A DNA stretch of 64,000 nt from Psoroptes ovis (Eukaryota > Arthropoda > Arachnida > Sarcoptiformes > Psoroptidae): contig PQWQ01000001.1 in the NCBI GenBank assembly GCA_002943765.1, positions 4,747,501-4,811,500 of the forward strand. The letters are read 5' to 3'. The notes under the pieces were generated by a model that worked only from the letters and a program-made list of their open reading frames with translations, ran no database searches and was not told where the DNA came from. This document shows, one piece after another, positions 1-12,200 of this stretch; position 1 is the stretch's first letter; each line of letters begins with the position of its first letter. A program made the translations under genes and the position numbers.

Positions 1-3000
1 TGTGCAAACATCGAAATTTGGGTATTATCATTATATAATGTACATTTTCAATTATATCCATGAATACATATTTGATGCCTAGCCATCATTTACACAATGT
101 TTGATATGTCAATTGATATATGTGTCAATTGATATTATTATCATTCATTTCTATGGATGAAATGTACACGAATCAATTTTCTCTATTTTTTGTTTATTCA
201 TTTTCTATTGAATAAATGCTTATTGATTCGTGTGAATCCGCTTTTGATGGTGGTGGCGGTGGTGGTGGACAGCCGAATTAAATAAATATTTTTCAACATC
301 TTCGTTGTTTGATGATGATCAAAAAAAGCAAAAACGAAAAAAAAAAGCATCAAATAGATGCTAAGTGGCCAATTGAATATTCGTAGTCAAAATAGACAAT
401 TCACAAATATCACTGAAATATCCATTGAAAAATGCATCGGACAAAAAGCATACAAACAAACAAATGAAAATTAAAATGTAACGTGCAAATATTAAATTCA
501 AATGCACAAGTGATCGTCCAAATACATCCCCCTTTTGGTAGAGATATTCTTGAATTTTCCCCTTCGAAAAATTTCTATTTGATTAGAATTCAATATTTAT
601 ATCGAAATGATCGAAATTCAATGATGATAATTGAAACACATTGAAATTATACTGACCATTCGTTTGAAATTAAAACCATTCATTCATTGATTCAAACAAT
701 CGTTTCATACATTTGCCCGTGTCGTCGTGGTCATCATCATCATTATCTGCGTTGCTGGTGTTCACAATTCACATATCCGGAATATTTGCAATTGACACTT
801 TTTAATTCTGGCTGGCAAATAATTCTTTTGGAATTGTTTTCCGTTTGTTTGTTTGTTTGTTTGTTTATTTATTCGAGAATATATTTGAATTGTTTTCGAA
901 TGGATTTTCAGCTTTTATTGTACTGTCAATGACAGTCTTTTTTTTTTTTTTTTTTGCTTTTGCTTGTTTGGTCATTTCAAAATCTTCGGTGAAATATATA
1001 TCGAAAAATAATGAACAAATGATGATTCGATTGGTAAATGAATTCATTTACAATTGAAAATTGTTTTCCTGTTCATTCATTCATTCATTCATTCATTCAA
1101 AGATTCATTGATTCAATCGTTTATTTGTTCATTTATTTGTTTATTCGTTTGTGCTCTATTTACTTTTACTTAAAATTTGATCAATGAAAAGAAATTCTGA
1201 TTCTGATTTCGTTTGATATATTTATTGAAGAATATAAGCACACCGAGAATAATGAAAAGATTTCATTTCATTTCATTTCATTTGATATATTCGTTGAATG
1301 AACCCCAAAAGAAACAAAAGAATCGACAAAATAAAATAAATAAATCTATGAACAAACAAACAAAAATGGTCGAAAATGATTAATCTTTTGAGAAACAATT
1401 AAACAATGTTGTGTGTTCGATTCTGTATGTGATGAATGAACCAATGAATCAATGGTCAACATCTAAAATTTCAAATCGTTTTCGATATTATTTTGATCAA
1501 TGATTCTTTGATTGTCCATATTGAAATTTACTTCGAATATGATTCGTGATAATCTTCAATCATTCGAATCATTCATTTGAAATCGGGCTCAATCGTATTT
1601 TAGATGGATAACATAAATATGTTTTTGATTGATTGTTTGATAAAAATATTGTTTTTGACTTTTGATTCGATTATGATTTGATTCATAAGACACACACACA
1701 CATTCACTCATGTTGATTAATCCAAACAACAAATCAATGAAGCAATAATAGCATCCGTAAATACAAAGCTACTTAAAACGCATCCATTTTGTTTCCTTTG
1801 AAAAAAAACTCAAATGCCCAGAAGCAATCCCGAAATTTGAAAATTCAAAAATCGTCTACTATTCGGGATAGCTTTGGCCAAATGTTTTTTCATGTCTATA
1901 TTTCACCATTCATCATTCGTTTGATTTTATTTTCTTGTGTGTGTGTATAAAATAATTTTCAAATCATTCATTTTCTATTTGAAATCATTCAATAAATTTT
2001 TGAAAAATTCAAAATTTTTCCCACGTGCAAAATGATTTCAACGATAATTTTCAACAATCTCAAAATCATTATTTGAATATTAAAAGTTTATTATTTATTA
2101 TTATTACAAATTATGATTATTTTGATCCAATTATAATACAAACATTACAACCACAGCTAGCTATAGCTAGCTACAGCATTCATTCAATTGTGATTGTTCA
2201 TTGAAATTGAAAATTTTTTTTTATTTTTTGAAAATTAAAAATTTCATTTGATTTTCCATAAATGAAACATTGGTTTTCAATGTATTTTCAATGAACGAAT
2301 GAAAATTTTTTTTTTATTAATTTTGAAATAATTTCCGAAAATTTCACCGAAATTCAAATTAATTCATGTGGAAAAATATTGTTATTTGTTTGTTTGTTAT
2401 TATTATTATTATTATTATGTTTTATCACATAATAAAACATGTTAACAATTCAAATAACAAAATTAGATAATAATTAACATAATTCATATTGTATTAAATA
2501 TTTAGACGTATTTATTTTTATCAAAATATTTATGTTTTTTTATTCATTTATTAAATTTATTAAATTTTGGTTAGTTTCGTATTGGTTTTTCGGTTCAAGT
2601 ATTTGCTTCATTGAATTTTCCATTGAAATTTTCATATTTTTCCATTTGAATTTCTCTGTTGAAATTATCGAAATGAAATTTTCAATTTTTCACAAATTCA
2701 AATCATAATACATCTTTCTATTCAGTATGTTAGTCTGAATATGAATGTGCACATGTACTGAACCATATATTTGAATCAGCATGTATTCAGCTTTGGTATT
2801 CGTGTGTGTTTATGCAAAAAATTATGTCATAGAAATGAATTGTAACAATCGAATGAAAATCTGAAAAAAAAATATGAAAAATTTCTTTAGATTTAATCAA
2901 GGAGAAATTATGTCGAAAAAAATTATGAAAAATTTGAAAAATTATCAAAATTTGATCATGTTGGTGAATACATTGAAAATCAATGGCGAATTTTCAAATT

Positions 3001-3463
3001 TCATTTCTTTTCAATGCAAAAATCCAATAAACAAACAAATGAATGAATGAATGCAATGAAACACGTGATTTTTTTTCTTTTCTTATTTGGCCGTTTGCTT
3101 TTTTCGACTTTGCATTTGATTCAAATACAAACATTATAAACATTTTGCTTTCACCATTTGATTCATTCGTTCATTTGTATTTATTTATTTATTCGTTCGC
3201 TCGCTCTCTGATATACTCTCTCTTAATTCTGCTTGATTGAATATTTAAAATTAAAAAAAAATCGCAATTTGTTTTTCATTCTTTCTTTTTTAAATCAATG
3301 AATCATTCATACATTTCATGGATGTATATGTGTGTGTGTGTGTGTGTTTGTGTATGTCTTGTTTTTACAGATGAATGAAATGAAACATCACTGAAATTTC
3401 CATACAAATGAAGAAATCAATCGAAAAGAAAATCGATAATTGTTTCAGGTCCATTGATTGACC
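1..3463. other. Intergenic, no gene recognised
   Basis: A+T-rich sequence with no open frame showing protein-like composition or plausible splice sites on either strand. It holds simple repeats: seven TTCA units at 1072-1099, TTTCA units at 1261-1283, TTA repeats at 2397-2418 and a TG run at 3328-3347. There is also a perfect 18-bp palindrome at 2156-2173. The extreme 3' end, TTGTTTCAG at about 3441-3449, looks like a splice acceptor for the small ORF that follows, so an untranslated 5' exon may lie in this stretch. Confidence 0.6.
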
Positions 3464-3619
3464 ATGTCTGATCCACCAGCAGCAACAGTAGCAGAAGAAT
3501 ACGGACAGTTTTCAACGCCTGATAGACAAATGTGTGTTGGTGTCTGTTTGCTTATGAATATTTTCATTTGTATTTTATGGATGTTTTGGCTCGAATATAT
3601 CTCTTTAGTATTACATTGA
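3464..3619 (+). CDS. Small ORF: 51-residue putative single-pass membrane microprotein
   Basis: The frame starts at ATG in a good context (GACC before ATG) and ends at TGA, 51 residues. The first 22 residues (MSDPPAATVAEEYGQFSTPD then RQ) are polar and acidic with Ser, Pro and Thr. Residues 23-50 form one long hydrophobic stretch rich in Cys, Leu, Ile, Met, Phe and Trp, enough for one membrane span, with a single Glu near its end and a final His. The sequence just upstream (TTGTTTCAG followed by GTCCATTGATTGACC) resembles a splice acceptor and a 15-base 5' leader. I do not recognise the family. A one-span regulator such as the regulin/sarcolamban type is possible by size only; no residue match supports it. 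It could also be a chance ORF, but polar N-terminus, TM segment, start context and acceptor all coincide. Confidence 0.45.
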   Translation: MSDPPAATVAEEYGQFSTPDRQMCVGVCLLMNIFICILWMFWLEYISLVLH

Positions 3620-4498
3620 GGATGTATTTTTTCCTGTTTTTGCCTGCTCATAGGATGCTTTAAAAGCTTTGCCTAGCTTTAAATATCAATTGATCAAAAT
3701 ATGTGGACAAACAAAGAGCCCGAACCACGGCCCAAAACACTCAAACATTGTTTTTTCAATTTCTTTTTTTTCACCACAATTTGACACATTTCAAATTTTC
3801 ATTTCAATTTCACCACCACCACCAACTTTACCAGCCAAAATTGTCGTTTGATTCTTTGATTTTTAGATTTCAATTTCAAATATTTTTGTTTTCATCTTCA
3901 TATATCGATTATTACACGTTTGTTGTGGTTATGTTTGTCATGATCATCATGATTATTGCTTGAAATTATTTGCATTTGGTACATTTGCATTTTAGATGTT
4001 TGTATACTCTGGTATTTGTGCAAACATTGCTATTTGAATGGCCAACCATTTATCGGACGTTTTTAGTTTGAAAATGTATTTTATTTGAGGTGAAATTTGC
4101 CCAAATGTTCATTGAGTAATGTATTGTGTGTTTAGTATGTAAATGAGAAATGAATACGAAGGAATACATTACAATTTGATAATTCAAAATTGATTCATTC
4201 AATATTTGATTTGTTTTGATCTTGTTTTTCATTGAATTGATTGATCCATTGATTGATTGATTCATTGACAAATTGAATTTTTTTCCAAACAAATTTCACA
4301 CCAATCAAATGGGTGTAAATGAATCAATTGAATTGAATCGATTTTCAATTGAATTGAATATGAATATAAATGTGTAAATTGGTGAACAATGATCATAATG
4401 AATAAACGTATTATAAAATCAAATAGAAATTTAATTTGTCATAAATTTTGTCAGAAATCGTTTCATTTATTGACAATAACCTATGAACCCATGACCAA

Positions 4499-4598
4499 CA
4501 GGGTCAGTCAGTGTTGGTCAACTCTCTGGCAACAACTGCCAATGTATAGCCTTGAATTAGTTTATTTTTGACAGTGTTTGACTACCACTGATACCCTG
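4499..4598. mobile_element. Short element with imperfect terminal inverted repeats (MITE-like)
   Basis: The left end (4499-4521, CAGGGTCAGTCAGTG then TTGGTCAA) and the right end (4577-4598) read inward as similar sequences: the right end reversed begins CAGGGTATCAGTGG and then TAGTCAAA. The roughly 55-base interior carries ACTGCCAATGTATAGCC (4535-4551), which resembles the unit of the large tandem array at 17757-20415. No coding capacity and no clear target-site duplication. Non-autonomous transposon is an inference from the inverted ends. Confidence 0.4.
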
Positions 4599-5388
4599 AT
4601 TCACCTTTGATTCGACCTACATTTTTTTTTGGCTAATGAAACTTTTTTTTTTTATTTGAAATTTATGCACAAGCAATCGATACATGTATTTGTTGTATTA
4701 CACATATTTGACACAAATGTTTGTCGGTACTTGTAAGTTTTTATTTCTTTGTTGAATTTATTGAAATTTTAAATTCAATTTTAAACAAATTTCGACCAAA
4801 AAAAAAAAATGACCACAATTTGTCATTGTGTGTGTGTTATTAGCATTTAACTGATTACAATAATGATCTTAAATCTGATTGTTTGTTAATTGTTCGTGCA
4901 ATATGCTTGTTTATTATTTTCAAATTCATTTATTTATTTATTCACCAATGCCACAAGGTTTACATGTCATAATCATAAATGATTATTACTAATAAATGGT
5001 AATAAACACTTAAATGTTATGAATGAATTATTACTCAAATGAATCGAATAAATACTCAGCTGTTTTTAGGCTGAATTTGTGAATACATTTGTGAAAAAAA
5101 AATACATGAACAATGAATGAATGAATAATAGACAAATAAACACATTTGAAATGAAAAAAGAAAACTATTTTAATTCAATTATCATTGTTATATTGAAAGA
5201 AAATTTAATAATTCATAAATTATCAATAAATCATATTGATATGATCAATAAAAGTGAAGAAATTAAAAGTATTTCCATTGAAAATAAATTGAAATAATCG
5301 ATAATTGAACCAAAGGTGATTTATAAAGATAACGAGGTGAATGATAATAATGAGTTTGAAATGATGAATTGCTTGGACCATCAAACAA
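4599..5388. other. 3' flank of the scro-type gene, no other gene
   Basis: A+T-rich sequence lying downstream of the minus-strand homeobox gene and therefore expected to hold its 3' UTR. Several TTTATT strings (AATAAA on the minus strand) occur at about 4910-4941; none can be chosen with confidence. No other ORF or RNA gene seen. Confidence 0.5.
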
Positions 5389-7816
5389 TTACCAATGTGC
5401 TGATGTTCGAAGTAAAAAATCATGATGTGCATGATGTTGATCAACTGCGGCGGCTGCTGCTGCTGCTGCTGTTGTTGTTTGATGATGTACATGTGGATTA
5501 ATTTGATGTGGATGATGATGATGATTAATCGTCGAATGATGTGGTTGTGTTGGTGGTCCTGGTGGTGGCGGCGGCTGTTGTGATGTAACACCAGTTGATG
5601 ATGGATGTGGCGGTGGTGGTGGTGGACCAATGGTAAAACCATTCGCAGCGCCAAATGGATTCGATGTGAATGCCATCGATGATGGATGATGATGCGGATG
5701 ATGAGGATGTGTATGTGGATTATTTGTCAGATGATGATAATGATGCGTATGCACGTGTGGTGATGATAATGTTGAACCAGTAACGACATTTTGTGCTGCA
5801 CCAAATAACATACTACTATGATGATGGTGAGGATGTGTATGATGTGCATGTGGATGCATTTGAGTTGCTGTTGCATACGGTGTCGCTGCTGTGACATTTG
5901 TATTACCATCCATTTGGCTATTGATTGAGTAATTAGGTGAAATTATTTCGAATGAAATAAGTAAATGAATAATTATACAGTCAATTATTATCAATTGATT
6001 ATGATCAATCGATATCCTCATGTAATACTTACAGTATAGTAGTTTTATTATCTTTAATAAATGTAACTGGACCAATCACTTTACGTGGTGATGTGGCAGC
6101 CGATTCAATATAATATGGTGATGTTGATGATGCTGTACTATTATTACTGTTATTATTATTTGTAGTATTATTATTTACATTATTACTATCACTATTATTC
6201 AATTCATTCAAATTCAATGTTAAATTTGTTGATGCTTGCATTAATAAATGATGTTGTTGTTGCTGTTGTTGTTGATTAAGATTATGATGATGATGATGAT
6301 GATTTAAATTCAAATTATGAATATTATCATTTGATGGTAATAATGGTGGTGATGATGATGATTGTAATGTGTTCGGTGTTGTTGATATTGTTGGAGAATT
6401 TTCACTCATTGCTTTTTCTTTGGCTTGTCGTTTACATTTGTAACGATGATTCTTTGTTTGTGGAAAATTTGAATTTAAATTCGAATTTAAATCATTGAAC
6501 TTATCAAAACAAATAGATCAAAAAATATCTACGATGACCCTTACCTGAAACCAAATTTTCACTTGAGTCGGTGTCAGCTGTATCAGTTGTGCTAAATGTT
6601 CACGTTCAGGTGCTGAAAGATATCGTTGCTGCTTGAATCTACGCTCTAATTCATAAACCTTTTGTGGGTAATGAAAATTTCAAAATGAGAAATTAGATCA
6701 ATTATCTTCAAAAACAAAATCTTCAATCAATGATACTAGAATTTCAATGAATGATTCTTGATTGAATTATGGTCATCATCGACAATCATCATCAATCATC
6801 ATTTGATTATTATCAAGATCTAGATTATCTCTTTTCCTCGAGAGATAATTATCTCGAAATATCAAGAATTTAAGTGTTATTCAACTTAATAATTTTTAGA
6901 GTTTTAGATCATAAGTGTATTGTGTCTGCCGTATGTGTGTTTGAGTGTCAACCCTGTCAAGATTTTTTTTTTTTTCATTTGAAGATTGTCATCAACAACT
7001 TTTCAAATCTAAGAGTGCCTATCCATTTGAATTGGACCTATTTCCACTGAATATTTATACGAATATCGAATCTATTATTAATACCTGTGCTTGTGTAAAT
7101 AATACACGTCTTTTACGTCGTTGTGTATGATGATGATGATGATGTAAATGATTTAAATGATGATGCGCTTGATGATGATGATGAATGTTTGAAAAATGTG
7201 CATTGACCAATGATGAATGATGATTATGATGTTTTGTTGATGGTGTACCATTAGTTGCTGTTGTTGTTGTTGTAGTTGCTACTGATGTTGGTGATGTTGT
7301 TGTGGTACCATCAAGAATAAAATTATTTGCAGCAGCAGCAGCTGCTGCTGCAGCTGCTGCGGCAGCCGCTGCTTGTACAACTGTTGATGATGATGATGTT
7401 GCTGTTGTCGGTGTCGGTGTTGGTGTCACATGTGAATGATGATGATGTGGATGAGGATATGTTGCTGCTGTGGAATGATGATGATGATATGCGGTCCATG
7501 GTGTTGCTGCTGCTGTATTTGCATAAAATTGATCATAATATGTACCGGTATGAAATGATCGGGACATTTCTGCAGCGTTTGTACCGTATTGTGTATGATG
7601 ATGAGGATGATGAGTTATTGTTGCGGTTGTTGCTGATGAAATTGATGATGATGTTGATGCTGTTGTTGTTAATGTTAATGGTGATGATGATGATGATGGT
7701 GGTAATTGTGATGGTGTTAATGGTGTTGTTGATGGTGTTGATGATGATGGTGGTTGTGATGATGATGATGCTGCTGCTGTTGGTGGTGAAGAGGTAGATG
7801 GACCAATAATATTCAT
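5389..7816 (-). CDS. scro: NK2-class homeobox transcription factor, scarecrow / NKX2-1 type
   Basis: Nuclear DNA-binding factor. Exons on the minus strand: 7816-7085, 6658-6545, 6451-6033 and 5917-5389; all junctions are GT-AG and in phase, giving 597 residues from the Met at 7816. The homeodomain is residues 233-292, split over three exons. It opens RRKRRVLFTQAQ and contains VYELERRFKQQRYLSAPERE and KIWFQ NHRYKCKRQAKEK, with Gln50, Asn51 and the NK2-specific Tyr54. The Cys in YKCKRQAKEKAM is, as I recall, typical of scarecrow. PRKVIGPVTFIKDNK (404-418) resembles the NK2-specific domain. The rest is low complexity: a 15-16 residue Ala run, many His runs, Ser, Thr, Pro and Asn runs. The C-terminus ends in Trp, as in NKX2-1. 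No TN (engrailed-type repressor) motif is present. The frame upstream of 7816 stays open only to an in-frame TGA at 7864-7862, with an acceptor-like AG at 7862-7861, so one more 5' exon is possible. Confidence 0.9.
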
Positions 7817-9241
7817 TATGGCTTGTTGATTTAACTTTTCACTTCTTGTTGTTGGGGACACTCAACTGGAGAACAAATTGTATTTATGGTCGATGATATT
7901 ATTGATATTAATATCAAATAATATTAAAGAATTATATACGATGTTTAATAAAGCGAATATCGTTCAAGATGATGATGATTGAATGAATGAATGAATGATG
8001 ATGATGGTCTTATTCAATTCCAATTGAAAAACAGGAAAAAACACCGAATTGAAAAATAGGTAAAATTTCAAATATCGTCAATGATGATGATGATGATTAT
8101 TATTATTATCATAAGATTGGTTCGAAAGTGAAGCACATATACGAAGCAAATGGCTCAACAATGTCTGAATGAATGCTCGTGAATGAATGGTCCTTATGAT
8201 TGGATGGTCCAAGATGCATCTTGTAGTTGCCGTTCTTGTTTTGTCGGTATTCGTTCGTTCGTTCTCGCTGAATTGTTGATCGTACATGTGCGATATTGGT
8301 CGATGATGATTTTTTGCATATTGAAAAACTCTCTCGAATCTCTTCAACAAACTAACAAACAATTTACTCTTATGTTCTCTTATATGAATTATTCTCTATT
8401 CAGCTTCAAATATCTATGAGTTTTTCCTGGCCCAAAAACTAAATAAAAACCTTATTGGGCTCTTGAATAATCGAAAACATTTCAGGGAAAATTTTCCCTT
8501 ATTTTTTCAACGATGATTTGAGAGCTCTTCACTGAATGAATAATTGAAAATTTTTAAAAAATATATACGATCATCATTCATACACAATTCACAATGCTTC
8601 GAAGGCTCTTACCTACTTTGACCAATATATTCATTCAATTCACATTCAAATTTCAATTTTTGTTCAATTTCTACTTCATTTTGTGAATCATATATTTTGA
8701 TCAATGAATGAATGAAAATTTTGTATTTCCACCTTCAAAATATATTGATGCAATTTAACACATTTTCGTATATTTCAATTATTCAAAACCAAAAGTTTTC
8801 CGAGCATATTTTCATTTGTAAAACTTTCAAAATTCAAATATAAATACAAATCTACCAAAAAATAAGCTCTGCCTTTGTTTTGTATTGATCAAAGCTGAAT
8901 TGAGAAAACATTTTTCCTTGTTGTGCCCGCCTTTAATACAAAACAAATCGACCAATCAAATTGCTTTGAAAAAAAAAACAAGAAAATATTTTCAAATTTT
9001 CAATTTTTCCTTTTCTTTCATTCATTTTTATTGTTAAATCATTGTAAAATTTGACAAAAATTTGCAAAGTAAAATAATCAAAATTCAATCCAATATCTAT
9101 ATAAGGTAATAAGGTTTGAAAATTTCAAAAATTTTCACTGAAAATCAATAAAAATCGGCGAAATTTGATTGAATTGTTATATAAAAATCAATCAACATTA
9201 TTATTTTAATCATTAATTAATCAAATATTGATGATATTTGA
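7817..9241. other. 5' flank of scro-type gene and 3' flank of HEATR5B
   Basis: Both neighbours lie on the minus strand, so this 1.4-kb stretch must hold the scro promoter and 5' UTR or exon, and the HEATR5B 3' UTR. A donor-like G followed by GTAAGAG (minus strand, about 8612-8606) could end an upstream exon, but the reading frames before it lack a convincing start. I searched for a TN motif (F-S-V-x-D-I-L) and found none. ATG/ATC trinucleotide runs occur near 7970-8105. Confidence 0.5.
9027..9032 (-). promoter_or_regulatory. Candidate poly(A) signal of HEATR5B
   Basis: TTTATT on the plus strand reads AATAAA on the minus strand, about 210 bases after the HEATR5B stop. It is the first such hexamer downstream that I noticed. 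In this A+T-rich background it could be chance. Confidence 0.35.
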
Positions 9242-12200
9242 TCATTTATAATTACTAAAATCAACTTTTAGCTTAATACTTTGAGTATTATCATTTGATG
9301 TCATATTATTGTTATTATTGATATTGATATTGTTGGCCAAATCATTATTGTTGTTGTTTGTTGAATTATTTTTCATTTTTTGATCATTCAATATTGCTTT
9401 TTTCAAACAATCACTATAATTTGAATTATTATTCATAATTTGTTTAAATTCTCGAGGAAATTTTGGTCCAATTTCAGTTAATTTTTTCAACGCTAATTCT
9501 TGTATCATTAATTTTTGTGTATTCGATTGACTGATGAATTTTTGATTTAAATTTGAAGCTATTGTCGATGAAGATAATGCTGATGATGGTGATGATGTTG
9601 ATGAATTATTATTATCAACATTCAACAATGTTATCAATGCCGGTATATAAATGTAAAGCATATTGATTCCTGAAACAGAAATGATTCGAAAAAAAAATCG
9701 AAAATATTGACTATAAAAATAATGATATTCAAATAAATCTTACTTTTATCATCATTAGCTTTGATCACCAATATTTCCATACAGGATAATATATTTATCA
9801 TTGATTGTATACGATTCGATGATAATGTTTGATTCATACGATATGTTGGAATGATCGCGTAATAAATATCGATCAATTCGGTTGATAAATTATTGATGAA
9901 AAATCGTGTTCGTTTATCATTTTGTTCTAATGAGAATATTGTTTTAATTATTTCAATACATTTTAGCTGTACTAATTCATTTTCTGATTTTAATGCTCTT
10001 TTCATCAAATTAATGATCGGATATTGTATTTGTGTATGTGTTAAAACATTTTCTGGTGAATGTATTATGAATACACTGATTGCCAGCAATGTTGATATGA
10101 AATCTTGTTTTTGTTCATCATCGCCTAAATTTTAAAATTTTTAAAAGGGTAAAAGGGGGTGAATGAAAAAAAAATTGCCACTAATGGAAAAAGGATTAAA
10201 ACAAAAATGTATTCAACTTACTTGTTTTAGATAAATCCAAAATACGTGCTATTGCCGTTTGTAGCATTTGAATCCATTTTGATCGTACATTATCATTATC
10301 ACATTTTAACATTGGTGATGTACAAAAAATTTTCAAACATTTTAAAAATGTAATGATTGGCTGTTTTTCATATAGTTTTTCATCATAAATTGTTTGACAA
10401 ACAATTGATAATTCTGAAAATATTCCGATAAACAGATGAAGTATTGTCGGTAATATTGTAACACTATCTTCTGGTTCACAAACGCTGCATAAATTTGTCA
10501 AAATTTGTAATATATTTGCAATGATTTTAGCATTATCATTATGAAATAGAAAATAATTTTGTTTCAATTTTTGACTACGTAAAAATGAAAATTCAGGTGT
10601 TTTAGCCAACTGTGGACATAATTGTGGCAATTGTCGTACTAAAATTGCTAAACATATTTCCAATATTGAATATACAATCGATTTATGTGCTTCAATACCG
10701 AATGTTATCGGTTTTTTATTCGATTCATTATCATCATTATTATTAATACTATTAGCACGTGTTTTCATTTGAATTTGTATATCGATTAATGATTTGATTA
10801 TTTCAGTAATCACAACTTGACAACCAGAAACTTCATGTGTAAGTAACAAACGATGTAATACTTGACATAATTCAAATATTAATTGTGTATCATTCGATAA
10901 AATTGATTCAGTTACACTATTATGCGTGATTAGTTCTTTTAAAGAATCTAAATATGTCGATACATGAACTGATTGTTCGGTTGATTTTGGATTACTTAAA
11001 GATTCAATACAAACACCGAATAAAAGATAATATTGTTCATAACGTGTCATATTTAATGTTTTATCATTTTCAAGTGTTTCAAATCCTTTATCAGTACATA
11101 ACCATAATGCTGCTGCATTCAAAATTGATGGCCATGATGAACGATACATTGGCCGTACTAAATCAATAGTTTCTAAATTGAAAAATGAAGTACCATCTGG
11201 CGAAATTTGGCTATAATATTCATCCGGTAATGTAAGTAATGCATGATCTTTTAATGCTAAAATCCAATATTTTGATAATGTCAATAATTGTGGCTGCACA
11301 AGATCTAATAGGCTTTCACTATTATTTGTAGCTAAAGATGATGATGGTGATTGTTTCTTGTTTTCAGCGCTATTTTCTTTATTCTTTGACATTGCAACAA
11401 CATAAACTTCAGCCCATGCTTTTAAGATTGCCAATTTTTCCATTGTCGATGCACTTTCGTTATAAATTTTTGAATTTGCATGTTTGTCTAATTTTTCCAA
11501 TGATGATACCAATAATTGATGAACACGACGTAAATCATTAAGATCACGTGCAACACCGCTACCTATCCATGCACTACATACTTGACATGCCATTGCTGTC
11601 ACATGTGATGATGTATCGACAGCAAATGCTGGCCGTAATGCAGCACCAACTTGTGCTTGATATTGTTCCAATATCACATGATTTTCAAATTCAGGCTCAG
11701 CTACATTTGCAAATTTATCAATAATCAATTCCAATGTTTTCAATCCTTCCATACGTAATTGATCACAATCAGATGTTGCACCAATAAATGACATACGAAC
11801 TAAATCAGATAAATGTAAAACAAGATAATCATTGTCCGGTTCTTTCATATGACGTTCTTTGGCCATTATTAAATCAAAATGTACTGATGAATCATTAAGG
11901 GTTTGACATGTTTCAATGATTTTGTAAAGAATATTCATTGTAAATACACGTGTTTGCCAACGATATGTTATTTTAATGTTCATTGCTTCATTATTATTAT
12001 TCATTGTTTTGAAATCACTTTCTTCAAAATCATTATCATATTCTGTTTCATTATTCGTATCGTTTTGTTCATTCGAAATCATAACATTGCTAAAATCGGA
12101 TGCACTTAACACTTCTTTACATAATGTAATCCATAATGTTAAATTTTTTTCATCAACATAATGAATGAGACAATTCAATATCTTCTTGATATTATTTATA

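Noticed and set aside
5223..5654. 143-codon minus-strand frame overlapping the last scro exon
   Set aside because: A shadow of the His-repeat coding region in another frame; the spliced homeobox frame explains the sequence.
7855..7861. GTG at 7861-7859 as the scro start
   Set aside because: Not an ATG, and an in-frame TGA lies immediately upstream. The first in-frame ATG, at 7816, or an upstream exon is likelier.
8606..8780. Upstream scro exon ending at the GTAAGAG donor near 8612
   Set aside because: The long open frame before it lacks an ATG, and the ATG-containing alternative encodes only seven residues. No TN motif in either.
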